Assembly: GCF_003097495.1 (NCBI RefSeq)
Contig: NZ_QEOP01000001.1
Coordinates: 868,001 to 932,000, forward strand
DNA: 64,000 bases
Direction of reading: 5' to 3'
DNA from: Amnibacterium flavum
Lineage (GTDB): Bacteria; Actinomycetota; Actinomycetes; Actinomycetales; Microbacteriaceae
A program made the translations under genes and the position numbers. Every line of letters starts with the position of its first letter. Position 1 is the first letter of the stretch. Shown here piece after piece: positions 53,481 to 61,398 of the stretch. The notes under the pieces were generated by a model that had not been told where the DNA came from, searched no databases, and worked only from the letters and a program-made list of their open reading frames with translations.

Positions 53481-54680
53481 TCAGCCGGCGGCGGCCTGCG
53501 CCGCCCTGCGTGCATCGCCGCGTCGGCGCACCGCCGCCTTGAACCGCTCGGTGTCGGGGATGCGGGCGAGCATGGGGCCGGCGATCACGGTGATGAGCAC
53601 ATAGGCGGTGGCGAGCGGGGCGAGCTGCGGTTCGACGCCCGCGCTGACGGCGAGACCCGCGATGACGATCGAGAACTCGCCTCGGGCGGTGAGGGCGAAG
53701 CCGGCGCGCCAGCGACCGGGAACCCCGATGCCCGCCCGCTTCGCGGCCAGATAGCCGGTCACGACCTTCGTCGAGATCGTGATGGCGGCGAGCACGAGGG
53801 CCGGGATCAGGACGGGAACGATCGCCACCGGATCGGTCGAGAGCCCGAAGAACACGAAGAACACCGTGGCGAAGAGGTCGCGCAGGGGAGTGAGAACGCG
53901 TTCGGCGGAATGCGCGACCTGGCCCGAGAGGGCGATGCCGACGAGGAACGCGCCGACCGCGGCGGAGACGTTGGCCTGCTGGGCGAGACCGGCGACGAGA
54001 AGGGTGAGGCCGAGCACACCGAGCAGCAGCGACTCGGGCTGGTTCTCGGCGAACAGCTTGGAGATGAGGCGTCCGTGGCGGAGGGCCAGGTAGAGGATGA
54101 CGAGCACGACGACGACGGCGACGATCAGCGTTGTCGCACCCGCCAGTAAGCCGGCGCCGATGAGCAGGGTCGACAGCAGGGGCAGGTAGAAGGCCATGGC
54201 CAGGTCTTCGATGACGAGCACCGACAGGATGGTCGGCGTCTCGCGGTTGCCGAGTCGGCCGAGATCGCCGAGCACCTTCGCGACCACACCGGACGACGAG
54301 ACCCAGGTCACCCCGGCCAGAGCGACGGCGGCGATCGGACCCCAGCCGAGGATGAGCGCGAACGCGGCACCGGGCAGTGCATTGAGCGCGGCATCGATGA
54401 GTCCGGCGATTCGGGAGCGCTTCAGCGAGACCAGCAGCTCAGAGGCGGTGTACTCGAGCCCCAGCATCGCAAGAAGGAGGATGACGCCGATCTCGCTGCC
54501 GACCTCGAGGAAGTCCTCGCTCGCGGCGAGGGGCAGCCAGCCGCCGTGCCCGAAGGCGAGTCCCGCGAGCAGGTAGAGCGGGATCGGGGAGATCCCGAAG
54601 CGACCGCCGAGTCGGCCGAGGAGGCTGAGCCCGAGCAGGAGGGCGCCCACCTCGACGAGTAGAAGGGTGGTGTCGCTCAC
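53481..54680 (-). CDS. Cation/proton antiporter membrane subunit (CPA2, KhtU/KefB-like)
   Basis: A 399-residue membrane protein with about 12 helices, starting with GTG at 54680 (residues further upstream are arginine-rich noise over the partner gene). Family segments are FGHGGWLPLAASEDFLEVGS, LLLAMLGLEYTASELLVSLK, TWVSSSGVVAKVLGDL and VLVIEDLAMAFYLPLL, the last with the ion-binding Asp. There is no C-terminal nucleotide-binding domain; instead a separate TrkA-C protein is encoded just upstream. Such pairs exchange K+ or Na+ for H+ and aid pH and osmotic balance. Confidence 0.87.
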   Translation of the reverse strand: MSDTTLLLVEVGALLLGLSLLGRLGGRFGISPIPLYLLAGLAFGHGGWLPLAASEDFLEVGSEIGVILLLAMLGLEYTASELLVSLKRSRIAGLIDAALNALPGAAFALILGWGPIAAVALAGVTWVSSSGVVAKVLGDLGRLGNRETPTILSVLVIEDLAMAFYLPLLSTLLIGAGLLAGATTLIVAVVVVLVILYLALRHGRLISKLFAENQPESLLLGVLGLTLLVAGLAQQANVSAAVGAFLVGIALSGQVAHSAERVLTPLRDLFATVFFVFFGLSTDPVAIVPVLIPALVLAAITISTKVVTGYLAAKRAGIGVPGRWRAGFALTARGEFSIVIAGLAVSAGVEPQLAPLATAYVLITVIAGPMLARIPDTERFKAAVRRRGDARRAAQAAAG

Positions 54681-54687
54681 TCGCGGA

Positions 54688-55182
54688 TCAGCCGGCGCCG
54701 TGCGTGAGCAGCTCGGCCAGGGCGTCGAGGCCCTCGCGAGTGCCGACGGCGACGACGGTGTCACCGGAATGCAGGGGCGCCGTCGGCGAGGGCGACGGCT
54801 CGATCTGGCCGTCGCGCGCGATCGCGACGATGGAGGTGCCGGTGCGGGTGCGCGCCTTGGTGTCGCCGAGGACACCGCCGACGTAGGGCGAGTCGGCGGG
54901 GAGCACGAGCTGCTCGGTGAAGAGACCGGTCGCCTGCTCGCCGATGCCGGTGAGCTGGCTCATCATGACCGAAGCGCCGAGCACATCGGCGAGAGCGGCG
55001 GCCTCGTCGTCGGTGAGCTTGATCGACTCGCGGCAGGCGTCGGGATCGTCGATGTCGTAGAGCGCGAGGTTGCGCTGACCGTCCCGGAGGGCGATGACGC
55101 CCACACGTCGACCGGCTTCGGTCAGCACGTCGTGGCGCGTGCCGATACCCGGCAGGTCGACCTTCTCGATACGGACAGTCAC
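54688..55182 (-). CDS. TrkA-C domain regulatory subunit of the cation/proton antiporter (KhtT-like)
   Basis: A 164-residue cytosolic protein. An N-terminal region (RIEKVDLPGIGTRHDVLTEA) typical of KhtT/YhaT precedes a TrkA-C domain at about 80-160 (LVLPADSPYVGGVLGDTKAR, then ALHSGDTVVAVGTREGL-like end, here APLHSGDTVVAVGTREGLDA). KhtT binds a nucleotide signal and opens KhtU. It precedes the antiporter gene by seven bases, so they form one operon. Confidence 0.87.
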   Translation of the reverse strand: MTVRIEKVDLPGIGTRHDVLTEAGRRVGVIALRDGQRNLALYDIDDPDACRESIKLTDDEAAALADVLGASVMMSQLTGIGEQATGLFTEQLVLPADSPYVGGVLGDTKARTRTGTSIVAIARDGQIEPSPSPTAPLHSGDTVVAVGTREGLDALAELLTHGAG

Positions 55183-55269
55183 CCAGGAACGGTAGCACCT
55201 AGTGAGGACCGTCCCGCCGCCGTTCGCCGCAGGCCGAGCGGTGGGGCGTCGCCGATCCTCGCGGCGGAC

Positions 55270-56274
55270 TCAGGCCGGCGCCGCGGCCTCGAACAGGTCG
55301 CGGTGTCCCCGGGTCATCGCGAAAGCGGAGTGCGTGTCCGCCTCGAGCCAGTCGTGGCCGCCCCACTCGCTGCAGACGAAGCCCGAGTAGCCGGTGGCCT
55401 CCAGCGCGGATCGGATCTCGCGTGTCGGTCCGCTGACCCGATCATCGTCGTCGACGAGGTCCCAGTACTTGAGATGAACGGACGTCGTATCGGCGAGGAA
55501 GTCCTCCCATTCCGCCACCTGGGAGCAGCCGAACCTCCGGAACGGCATCTCGAGTCGGCGGAGAGCGGGCGGGGCGAGTCGCAGTGGTTCGGCGAGGGCC
55601 TGCAGTCGGGTCCAAGCATCGGGGCGGCGGCCCCGCCAGAGGTCGTCGGCGGCGGACAGAAGCTCCTCGGTGGCGCCCGACGCGATCAGGCTGTCGCGCC
55701 AGGTGACCGGGAAGGCGGCCATCACCAGACTCGAGTCGAAGACGAACCCGATGGACTCGGTGTCGTATCGCGCGCGCAACTCGCGGTGGCGGTCGATCGC
55801 GGGGGAGTCGGGCCGGGCGCCGCCCTGCACCTCCTCCAGGAGCTTCACGTCGAGACGCTCGAGGTCGGGGATGAGCGAGGAGATAAAGTCGGCGGACAGC
55901 GCCCCCAGCCCGACGCGGGCACCGAAGAAACCGACCGTCGCCGCCGCCTCGAGCTGACGGAGGACGAACATCCGGAGCTCCTCCTGATCGCGCCGGCCGC
56001 GGCTGTCGATCCGGATGTCGGCGTAGATCCCGAGCATGGTGGGAGTCGCACCCACGCGCTGGATCGCGTCTCGCGTGCGTGCTGCCTCGTCCTCATCGAT
56101 AGCGGGGAAGCTCGCGAAATGCTGGGCGGCATCCACTTCGATCGCGGTCGCGAGCCCGCTCGAGACGATCTCCTGGATCAGCTCATCGGGCGATGCCGCG
56201 CCCTCCATCAGTTCGTTCGTGAACGAGTAGAGGGTCGTCGCCCAGGTGGTATCGGTGGTGTCGGTCGTCGTCAT
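55270..56274 (-). CDS. TIM-barrel protein resembling the C-glycoside deglycosidase alpha subunit (second copy)
   Basis: A 334-residue isomerase/epimerase-fold barrel. The predicted metal ligands fall in the same order as in the protein at 59948: Glu147/148 in VKLLEEVQGG, Asp180 in GFVFDSSLV, His267 in SVHLKYWDL and Glu303 in VCSEWGGHD. It is more distant than that copy and has an Arg/Asp-rich middle part. It is divergent from the beta-like gene at 56340, with 65 bp between them; the ATG follows AGAAGGA. Pairing with that beta-like protein in one complex is an inference; a simple sugar isomerase is the alternative. Confidence 0.68.
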   Translation of the reverse strand: MTTTDTTDTTWATTLYSFTNELMEGAASPDELIQEIVSSGLATAIEVDAAQHFASFPAIDEDEAARTRDAIQRVGATPTMLGIYADIRIDSRGRRDQEELRMFVLRQLEAAATVGFFGARVGLGALSADFISSLIPDLERLDVKLLEEVQGGARPDSPAIDRHRELRARYDTESIGFVFDSSLVMAAFPVTWRDSLIASGATEELLSAADDLWRGRRPDAWTRLQALAEPLRLAPPALRRLEMPFRRFGCSQVAEWEDFLADTTSVHLKYWDLVDDDDRVSGPTREIRSALEATGYSGFVCSEWGGHDWLEADTHSAFAMTRGHRDLFEAAAPA

Positions 56275-56304
56275 CGTCGTCCTTCTCGCTCGTTGTCGTG
56301 GTCA

Positions 56305-56333
56305 TTGACTTCATTCCGTCGGGTGCATAGGTT
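56305..56333 (+). promoter_or_regulatory. Leaderless promoter of the beta-like gene at 56340
   Basis: TTGACT (56305-56310) and TAGGTT (56328-56333) have a 17-base spacer. The -10 ends six bases before the ATG at 56340, so transcription should start at or next to the A of the start codon. Confidence 0.7.
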
Positions 56334-56339
56334 CGCCGC

Positions 56340-56708
56340 ATGAGTACACAGACGTACGTCCTCCGGCCGGACAGCCTTCGCCGTCGCGAAGGCGGGGCCA
56401 CCCTCCTGGTGGGTCTTCCCTGGTACCGGGCCCTGCCGTGGGCCGGAGTCGCAGCCGTGCAGGTGACTTTCGACGGCCGTCCCGTCGACGTCCTGTCGAT
56501 CGACGGAGGGCCCGTCGCCGCGACGCAGCGCCAGGACTACTGGTCCCTCCAGCACCGGGCCGAGCTTCACCTGGGGGAGGAAGCCCCGAGCGGTCGGACG
56601 ACCGTGGCTCTCCATGTTGACCTCCGAATCCCGGGACCGACGAAGCCCGACGGATCCCCGATGGACTACCGCTTCGAGACCCAGCGCGAACTCGTCGCGG
56701 ATATTTGA
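56340..56708 (+). CDS. Small DUF6379-like protein, possible second C-glycoside deglycosidase beta subunit
   Basis: A 122-residue beta-rich protein. The stretch PWYRALPWAGVAAVQVTFDG (about 31-50), a Trp in the following acidic segment (QRQDYWSLQHRAELHLG) and a closing TVALHVDLRIP strand line up with the beta subunit at 60960 (YYRGLGLSMVDFDLEVDGQP, DDRWGFGEAATL, HYHQRLRIS). It is divergent from the TIM-barrel gene at 55270 and precedes the importer genes. Read as the small partner of that barrel protein. Resemblance is by motif only. Confidence 0.62.
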   Translation: MSTQTYVLRPDSLRRREGGATLLVGLPWYRALPWAGVAAVQVTFDGRPVDVLSIDGGPVAATQRQDYWSLQHRAELHLGEEAPSGRTTVALHVDLRIPGPTKPDGSPMDYRFETQRELVADI

Positions 56709-56720
56709 AGTTCTGACACT

Positions 56721-56765
56721 TTCGGAACCCGGGCGACTGCGTCTATTGTGGCACTCGAGAGTACC
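56721..56765 (+). promoter_or_regulatory. Promoter and palindromic operator of the importer-deglycosidase operon
   Basis: TTCGGA (56721-56726) and TATTGT (56744-56749) have a 17-base spacer. GGCACTCGAGAGTACC (56750-56765), a palindrome of the form GGNACTC-NN-GAGTNCC, covers the predicted start point. No regulator gene is adjacent. Confidence 0.55.
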
Positions 56766-56803
56766 TACCGCAGTAACTCCCACTCAATCACAGAAGGTCA
56801 ATG

Positions 56804-58108
56804 ATGCCCATTCAGTCGAAACAACGCCGTCGGCTCCTGCTCGCCGTCGGTGTCACCGCAGTCGCCGGGCTCGCGCTCGGCGCGTGCTCGTCTCCCGCTC
56901 CTGAGGCCTCGAGCGATCCCGACGCACCCGTCTCACTCCGCCTCTCCGTCGAAGCGGGCGCCGTCGACGCGCCCGTGGCCGTCCTCGCCGCCAAGTACTC
57001 CGAGGAGCATCCGAACATCACCTTCGAGGTCGAGGCGGTTCCGAACGAGCAGTACGGCGAGGTTCTCCGCACTCAGCTCCAGGGCGGCAACGCGCCCGAC
57101 GTGTTCTACGTCACGGGCGGAAACGGCAACGCGCACTCGGCTCTCCCGCTCGCCGAGGCGGGCTACCTGGTCGACCTCTCCGGCACCGTCGCCGAGGAAC
57201 TCTTCACCGACTCGACGCGGTCGCTGAGTGAGTACGACGGCAAGATCTGGACGCAGCCCTACGACTTCGTGCCGATCGTGAACAACTACAACGTCACGGT
57301 GGCCGAGGAGCTCGGCATCGAGCTTCCGTTCACCTCCGTCGACGATGTCCTCGACGCCTGCGCTGTCGCCACCGACGCCGGCAAGACCCTCCTCCGGCTC
57401 GCCGGTGCGGCGGTGCCGAACGCGGGCCTCACCACGCTGCAGATGGCGGCGACGCGCGTCTACGCCGACGACCCGGAGTGGAACCAGAAGCGCCTCGACG
57501 GCGACGTGACCTTCGCCGACACCAAGGGCTGGACCGAGTCCCTCGAGCTCATCCTCGAGCTGCGCGACGCGGGCTGCTTCCAGGAGGGCGTCGAGGCCGG
57601 CGTCATCGCCGACAACGTGCCGGCCATCGCCGCAGGAACCTCGCTCGGTGGATTCGCGCCCGGCGGCCAGGTCGGCGACCTCCGTCGGGTGAACCCCGAC
57701 AACGAGTACCTCTCGACCGCCTTCCCGGGCGACAAGGGCGAGAAGTGGATGTTCGCATCGCCGACCAACATGCTCGCCCTCAACGCATCGTCGGATGAGG
57801 CGAAGCAGAAGGCCGGCATGGACTTCCTGGCCTGGCTCGCCGAACCGGAGAACGCGGATGAGCTCGCCGCAACCAGCGGAAACCTCTCCATCCGTGCCGG
57901 TTCGGGTGCGGCTCTGCCGGACCAGTACCAGTACATCTCCGACTACTTCACCGACGAGAGCTACCAGCCCCTCGCCAACCTGCAGTGGCCGAGCCCCGAG
58001 GTGTACAACACGCTCGGGACCGGAGTCCAGGGGCTGCTGACCGGTCAGACGACCGTCGACGCCGTCCTCAAGGCCATGGACGCCGCTTGGGATTCAGCCG
58101 CAGGCTGA
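56804..58108 (+). CDS. ABC transporter solute-binding lipoprotein of the C-glycoside locus
   Basis: A 434-residue family 1 binding protein. Of two adjacent ATGs (56801, 56804) the second has the better spacing from AGAAGG. The lipobox is LGAC (Cys28 counted from this start). LRTQLQGGNAPDVFYVTGGN and IWTQPYDFVPIVNNYNV are family-typical, and LAAGTSLGGFAPGG-like loop sequence (here AAGTSLGGFAPGGQVG) lies near residue 280. It leads a unit of two permeases and the alpha/beta deglycosidase-like pair, so its cargo is probably a glycoside or an unusual sugar. No ATPase nearby. Confidence 0.85.
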   Translation: MPIQSKQRRRLLLAVGVTAVAGLALGACSSPAPEASSDPDAPVSLRLSVEAGAVDAPVAVLAAKYSEEHPNITFEVEAVPNEQYGEVLRTQLQGGNAPDVFYVTGGNGNAHSALPLAEAGYLVDLSGTVAEELFTDSTRSLSEYDGKIWTQPYDFVPIVNNYNVTVAEELGIELPFTSVDDVLDACAVATDAGKTLLRLAGAAVPNAGLTTLQMAATRVYADDPEWNQKRLDGDVTFADTKGWTESLELILELRDAGCFQEGVEAGVIADNVPAIAAGTSLGGFAPGGQVGDLRRVNPDNEYLSTAFPGDKGEKWMFASPTNMLALNASSDEAKQKAGMDFLAWLAEPENADELAATSGNLSIRAGSGAALPDQYQYISDYFTDESYQPLANLQWPSPEVYNTLGTGVQGLLTGQTTVDAVLKAMDAAWDSAAG

Positions 58109-58118
58109 TCCCGCCCAC

Positions 58119-58150
58119 CGGCGCCGGCGGGGGTCACCCCGCCGGCGCCG
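58119..58150 (+). terminator. Intercistronic hairpin after the solute-binding protein gene
   Basis: A perfect 14-bp stem (58119-58132 with 58137-58150) with a GTCA loop starts 10 bases after the stop codon and 30 bases before the permease start. Confidence 0.78.
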
Positions 58151-58179
58151 TTCCACTCCAACTGAGGAAGATACGCAAC

Positions 58180-59112
58180 GTGGCAATCTCTCCGGCCCCC
58201 CAAGTGACCGCTCGACGCAGAGGCAGAGCCTCTGGTCCCGACTACGGCAGCAGACTCTTCGCCTCGTGGTGGTGGGCGATCCCCGCACTCGTGGCCTCGC
58301 TGCTGATCCACTACGTGGCCGTGGCAGCGGGTGGAACCTTCGCTTTCACCAACTGGAAGGGCATCGGCTCATTCGAGTGGGTCGGCCTCGACAACTTCGT
58401 GAAGATCTTCTCGGGTGATCTCGGCCGGACGGCCATCGTCAACACGCTCATCCTGGCCTTCGGCTTCGTCGTGGGCACCAACCTGCTGGGGGTCCTCCTG
58501 GCGCTGGGGCTCAACCGCGGGGTCAAGACGCGTTACTTCCTCCGCGTCGTGATCTTCATGCCCACGGTCCTCAGCCCGCTCGCCGTGTCCTACATCTGGC
58601 GGTTCATCTACCAGCCGGAGGGGCCGCTCAACTCGTTCCTCGGCAGCGTCGGTCTCGAGTCGTGGCAGAGGACCTGGCTCGCCGATCCGACCACCTCGCT
58701 CTGGACGATCCTCATCGTCATGGTCTGGCAGAGCACCGGCCTCGTCATGGTCATCTACCTCGCCGGCCTGGCGGGCGTGCCGCAGGAACTCGAGGAGGCC
58801 GCAGCCATCGACGGGGCCAGTGTCTTCCAGCGCTTCCGGCTCGTCGTCTTCCCACTGATCCGACCCTCGTTCGTCATCGCGTCGACGCTCATGCTCATCC
58901 AGGGCCTTCGGGTCTTCGACCAGGTCATGGCGCTCACCGGAGGAGGCCCGTTCAACGCCACCGAGACCCTCGCCACGCAGGTCTACAAGCAGACCTTCGC
59001 CTACGGCCAGTTCGGCTACGGCGCGGCCCTGTCGCTTGTCCTGACCGTCCTCATCATCGTCATCTCGCTGGCGCAGATGGCACTCACGAGCAGCCGAGAG
59101 GGGAAGAGCTGA
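58180..59112 (+). CDS. ABC transporter permease (MalF class) of the C-glycoside locus
   Basis: A 310-residue permease. The GTG at 58180 with GAGGAAG upstream is used; codons before it cover the hairpin. Six helices are visible; the EAA loop reads EAAAIDGASVFQRFRLVVFP near residue 210, followed by QGLRVFDQVMALTGGGP, a standard MalF-type segment. It overlaps the next permease by one base. Confidence 0.87.
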   Translation: MAISPAPQVTARRRGRASGPDYGSRLFASWWWAIPALVASLLIHYVAVAAGGTFAFTNWKGIGSFEWVGLDNFVKIFSGDLGRTAIVNTLILAFGFVVGTNLLGVLLALGLNRGVKTRYFLRVVIFMPTVLSPLAVSYIWRFIYQPEGPLNSFLGSVGLESWQRTWLADPTTSLWTILIVMVWQSTGLVMVIYLAGLAGVPQELEEAAAIDGASVFQRFRLVVFPLIRPSFVIASTLMLIQGLRVFDQVMALTGGGPFNATETLATQVYKQTFAYGQFGYGAALSLVLTVLIIVISLAQMALTSSREGKS

Positions 59113-59951
59113 TGTTCAACAGATATACGCCGGCCACGTTCATCCGCGAGGTCCTCCTCATCCTCGCGACCATCGTGGTGCTGTTCCCCTTCTACCTGCT
59201 CGTCGTCATGGCGCTGAAGGGCACCAAGGAGGCCACGGTCTCGTCTCCGGTCGCACTGCCGACCGCGCCGACCCTCGAGAATTTCGCCACCGTGCTGTCG
59301 GGCGAGGGCAGCCGCAACGTGCTCATGGGCCTGCTGAACAGCACGATCATCACGGTCGGCAGCGTGGTGATGCTCATCATCCTCGGCTCGGTGGCCGCTT
59401 ATGCGATCGCCCGGCGGCCCGGTCGGCTCGGCGGCGCCGCGTATGTCAGCTTCGTGGTCGGCATCATCCTGCCCTTCCAGCTCGCGATCATCCCGACCTA
59501 CGTCGCACTCCGGGTCCTCGGCCTGCTCGGCACCCACGTCGGCATGATCCTGCTCTACACGGGCCTGCTCATGCCGCTGACCGTGTTCCTCTACACCGGG
59601 TTCGCCCGGGCGCTGCCGAGGGACTACGAGGAAGCCGCCGCCATCGACGGCGCGAGCAAGATCCGCATCTTCGTGAAGATCGTGTTCCCGCTGCTGGCGC
59701 CCGCCACCGGAACCGTCGCCATCCTGACCGGTCTCATCGTCTGGAACGACTTCTTCAACGCGCTCATCTTCCTGAGCGGATCGAGGTCGACGACCCTGCC
59801 GGTCATGGTCTACAGCTTCGTCGGAGAGAACGTCACGGCGTGGAACCTCGTGTTCACCGTCGTCATCATCTCGATGATCCCCATCCTCGCGTTCTACCTG
59901 TTCGCGCAGAAGAAGTTCATCCAAGGATTCGCTGGAGGTATGAAGGGTTGA
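59112..59951 (+). CDS. ABC transporter permease (MalG class) of the C-glycoside locus
   Basis: A 279-residue permease from the ATG at 59112 (overlapping the previous TGA). Six helices; EAA loop EAAAIDGASKIRIFVKIVFP near residue 180; end FIQGFAGGMKG. It overlaps the TTG start of the alpha-subunit gene by four bases, tying transport and catabolism into one translational unit. Confidence 0.87.
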   Translation: MFNRYTPATFIREVLLILATIVVLFPFYLLVVMALKGTKEATVSSPVALPTAPTLENFATVLSGEGSRNVLMGLLNSTIITVGSVVMLIILGSVAAYAIARRPGRLGGAAYVSFVVGIILPFQLAIIPTYVALRVLGLLGTHVGMILLYTGLLMPLTVFLYTGFARALPRDYEEAAAIDGASKIRIFVKIVFPLLAPATGTVAILTGLIVWNDFFNALIFLSGSRSTTLPVMVYSFVGENVTAWNLVFTVVIISMIPILAFYLFAQKKFIQGFAGGMKG

Positions 59952-60937
59952 CCCACAACATCAAGAGAGGCGTGAGCCTCTACAGCTACCAGGAAGAGGT
60001 CTTCCTCGGGAAGCTCGATCTCGAGTCGGCCATCGCCGCGTCCGCTGCATTCGGGGCGAACGGCATCGAGATCATCCCCGAGCAGTCCTTCGACAACTTC
60101 CCGAACCTGACCGACGAGCAGGTGGCGAACTGGTTCGCTCTGCATGAGAAGTACGGGACCGTTCCCACGGCCTACGACATGTTCATCGACCTCAAGCGTC
60201 GCGCCGACCGGCTGATGACGCTGGAGGAGGGGCTCGAGTCCATCCGTCGCGACATCGACCTCGCCGACCGACTGGGTACCAAGGTCATCCGCGTCATCAT
60301 CAACACGCCCCCCGAGGTCTACGAGCACGCTGCGCCCTACGCGGAGGAGAAGGGGATCAAGCTCGCGCTCGAGATCCACGCTCCCATGAGGTACGACCAC
60401 CGCTGGGTCCAGCAGTTCCTCGAGATCATCCACCGCGTCGACAGCCCCTCGCTCGGACTGCTGCCCGACATGGGCACGTTCGTGCGGATCTTCCCGCGCG
60501 TCGTGTCCGAGCGGGCGCTCCGCGACGGCGGCACGCCGAAGCTGGTCGACCACATCGTCAAGGTCTACAACGACCACCCCACCGACCTGCAGACCCTGAG
60601 CCGCGAGATCGCGTGGCGCGGAGGCAATGCCGTCGACATGGGCCTCGCCGCCGCGGCGACGGGCTACAACTGGGTCGAGCCGTCGACGCTCATCCCGCAC
60701 ATGCCCTACCTGTTCCACATCCAGGCCAAGTTCTACGAGATGGTCGACGACACCCACGAGTACTCGATCCCGTACGACGAGATCATCCCCCTGCTGATTG
60801 ACCACGGCTACAACGGCTACCTCTCGAGCGAGTACGAGGGCAACCGTCACATCCAGGACGTCGAGCCGGTCGACAGCGTCGAGCAGGTGCGCCGCCAGCA
60901 CGCCATGTTCGTGAAGCTGCTCGGCGAAGCCGACTGA
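59948..60937 (+). CDS. TIM-barrel protein, probable C-glycoside deglycosidase alpha subunit
   Basis: A 329-residue barrel starting with TTG at 59948 (GGAGGTATGAAGGG upstream). Predicted metal ligands are Glu142 (LALEIHAP), Asp174 (GLLPDMGTF), His257 (LFHIQAKFYEM) and Glu295 (YLSSEYEGNRH). The start, RGVSLYSYQEEVFLGKLDLE, and the whole layout match alpha subunits of C-glycoside deglycosidases (the CarBC, DfgAB, DgpBC group), manganese-dependent lyases that split 3-keto C-glycosides into aglycone and anhydro-keto sugar. The beta-subunit gene follows after 22 bases. Other isomerase/epimerase activities remain possible. Confidence 0.78.
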   Translation: MTHNIKRGVSLYSYQEEVFLGKLDLESAIAASAAFGANGIEIIPEQSFDNFPNLTDEQVANWFALHEKYGTVPTAYDMFIDLKRRADRLMTLEEGLESIRRDIDLADRLGTKVIRVIINTPPEVYEHAAPYAEEKGIKLALEIHAPMRYDHRWVQQFLEIIHRVDSPSLGLLPDMGTFVRIFPRVVSERALRDGGTPKLVDHIVKVYNDHPTDLQTLSREIAWRGGNAVDMGLAAAATGYNWVEPSTLIPHMPYLFHIQAKFYEMVDDTHEYSIPYDEIIPLLIDHGYNGYLSSEYEGNRHIQDVEPVDSVEQVRRQHAMFVKLLGEAD

Positions 60938-60959
60938 CCCCGACCACGAGGAGATCACC

Positions 60960-61349
60960 ATGTTCGACCGTTACATCATCGTGGAAGACACGCTCCGCAA
61001 CGTCGAGGGCGACGACGCCGTCACCGGTTACGCCGTCGACACCCGCATCGGCTACTACCGCGGCCTCGGCCTGTCGATGGTCGACTTCGACCTCGAGGTC
61101 GACGGCCAGCCGATCCCGAAGGATCGGATCACCTTCCGCGTCCACGACACCGACTACCCGGCGACCTCCCTCGGAGACGTCTACGACGACAGGTGGGGCT
61201 TCGGAGAAGCAGCGACGCTGATCGTCGACCAGCCGGGCGGGCTCGCCTCGGGGGAGCACGAGGTGCACTACCACCAGCGGCTCCGCATCTCGTACCTGCC
61301 CGTGCCCAGTCAGAACGACGACACCAAGGTCATGTCGGTCGCTGGGTGA
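60960..61349 (+). CDS. DUF6379 protein, probable C-glycoside deglycosidase beta subunit
   Basis: A 129-residue beta-sandwich protein: FDRYIIVEDTLRNVEGDD at the start, RIGYYRGLGLSMVDFDLEVD (about 36-55), DRWGFGEAATLIVDQPGGLA and HYHQRLRISYLPVPSQNDD near the end. This pattern is the small subunit found with the TIM-barrel alpha subunit in C-glycoside deglycosidases, where it completes the active site and the assembly. ATG at 60960 with GAGGAG seven bases upstream. Its position directly after the alpha gene supports one complex. Confidence 0.8.
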   Translation: MFDRYIIVEDTLRNVEGDDAVTGYAVDTRIGYYRGLGLSMVDFDLEVDGQPIPKDRITFRVHDTDYPATSLGDVYDDRWGFGEAATLIVDQPGGLASGEHEVHYHQRLRISYLPVPSQNDDTKVMSVAG

Positions 61350-61362
61350 CGAACCACGCTGA

Positions 61363-61398
61363 GACGGATCCGGCCGGCAGCTCTCCGCCGGATCCGTC
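61363..61398 (+). terminator. 12-bp hairpin ending at the MFS start codon
   Basis: GACGGATCCGGC (61363-61374) and GCCGGATCCGTC (61387-61398) pair perfectly around a 12-base loop. The 3' arm ends on the base before the ATG at 61399. It could be a terminator for the deglycosidase operon or a fold that limits MFS translation, since no other ribosome site is present. Confidence 0.6.
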
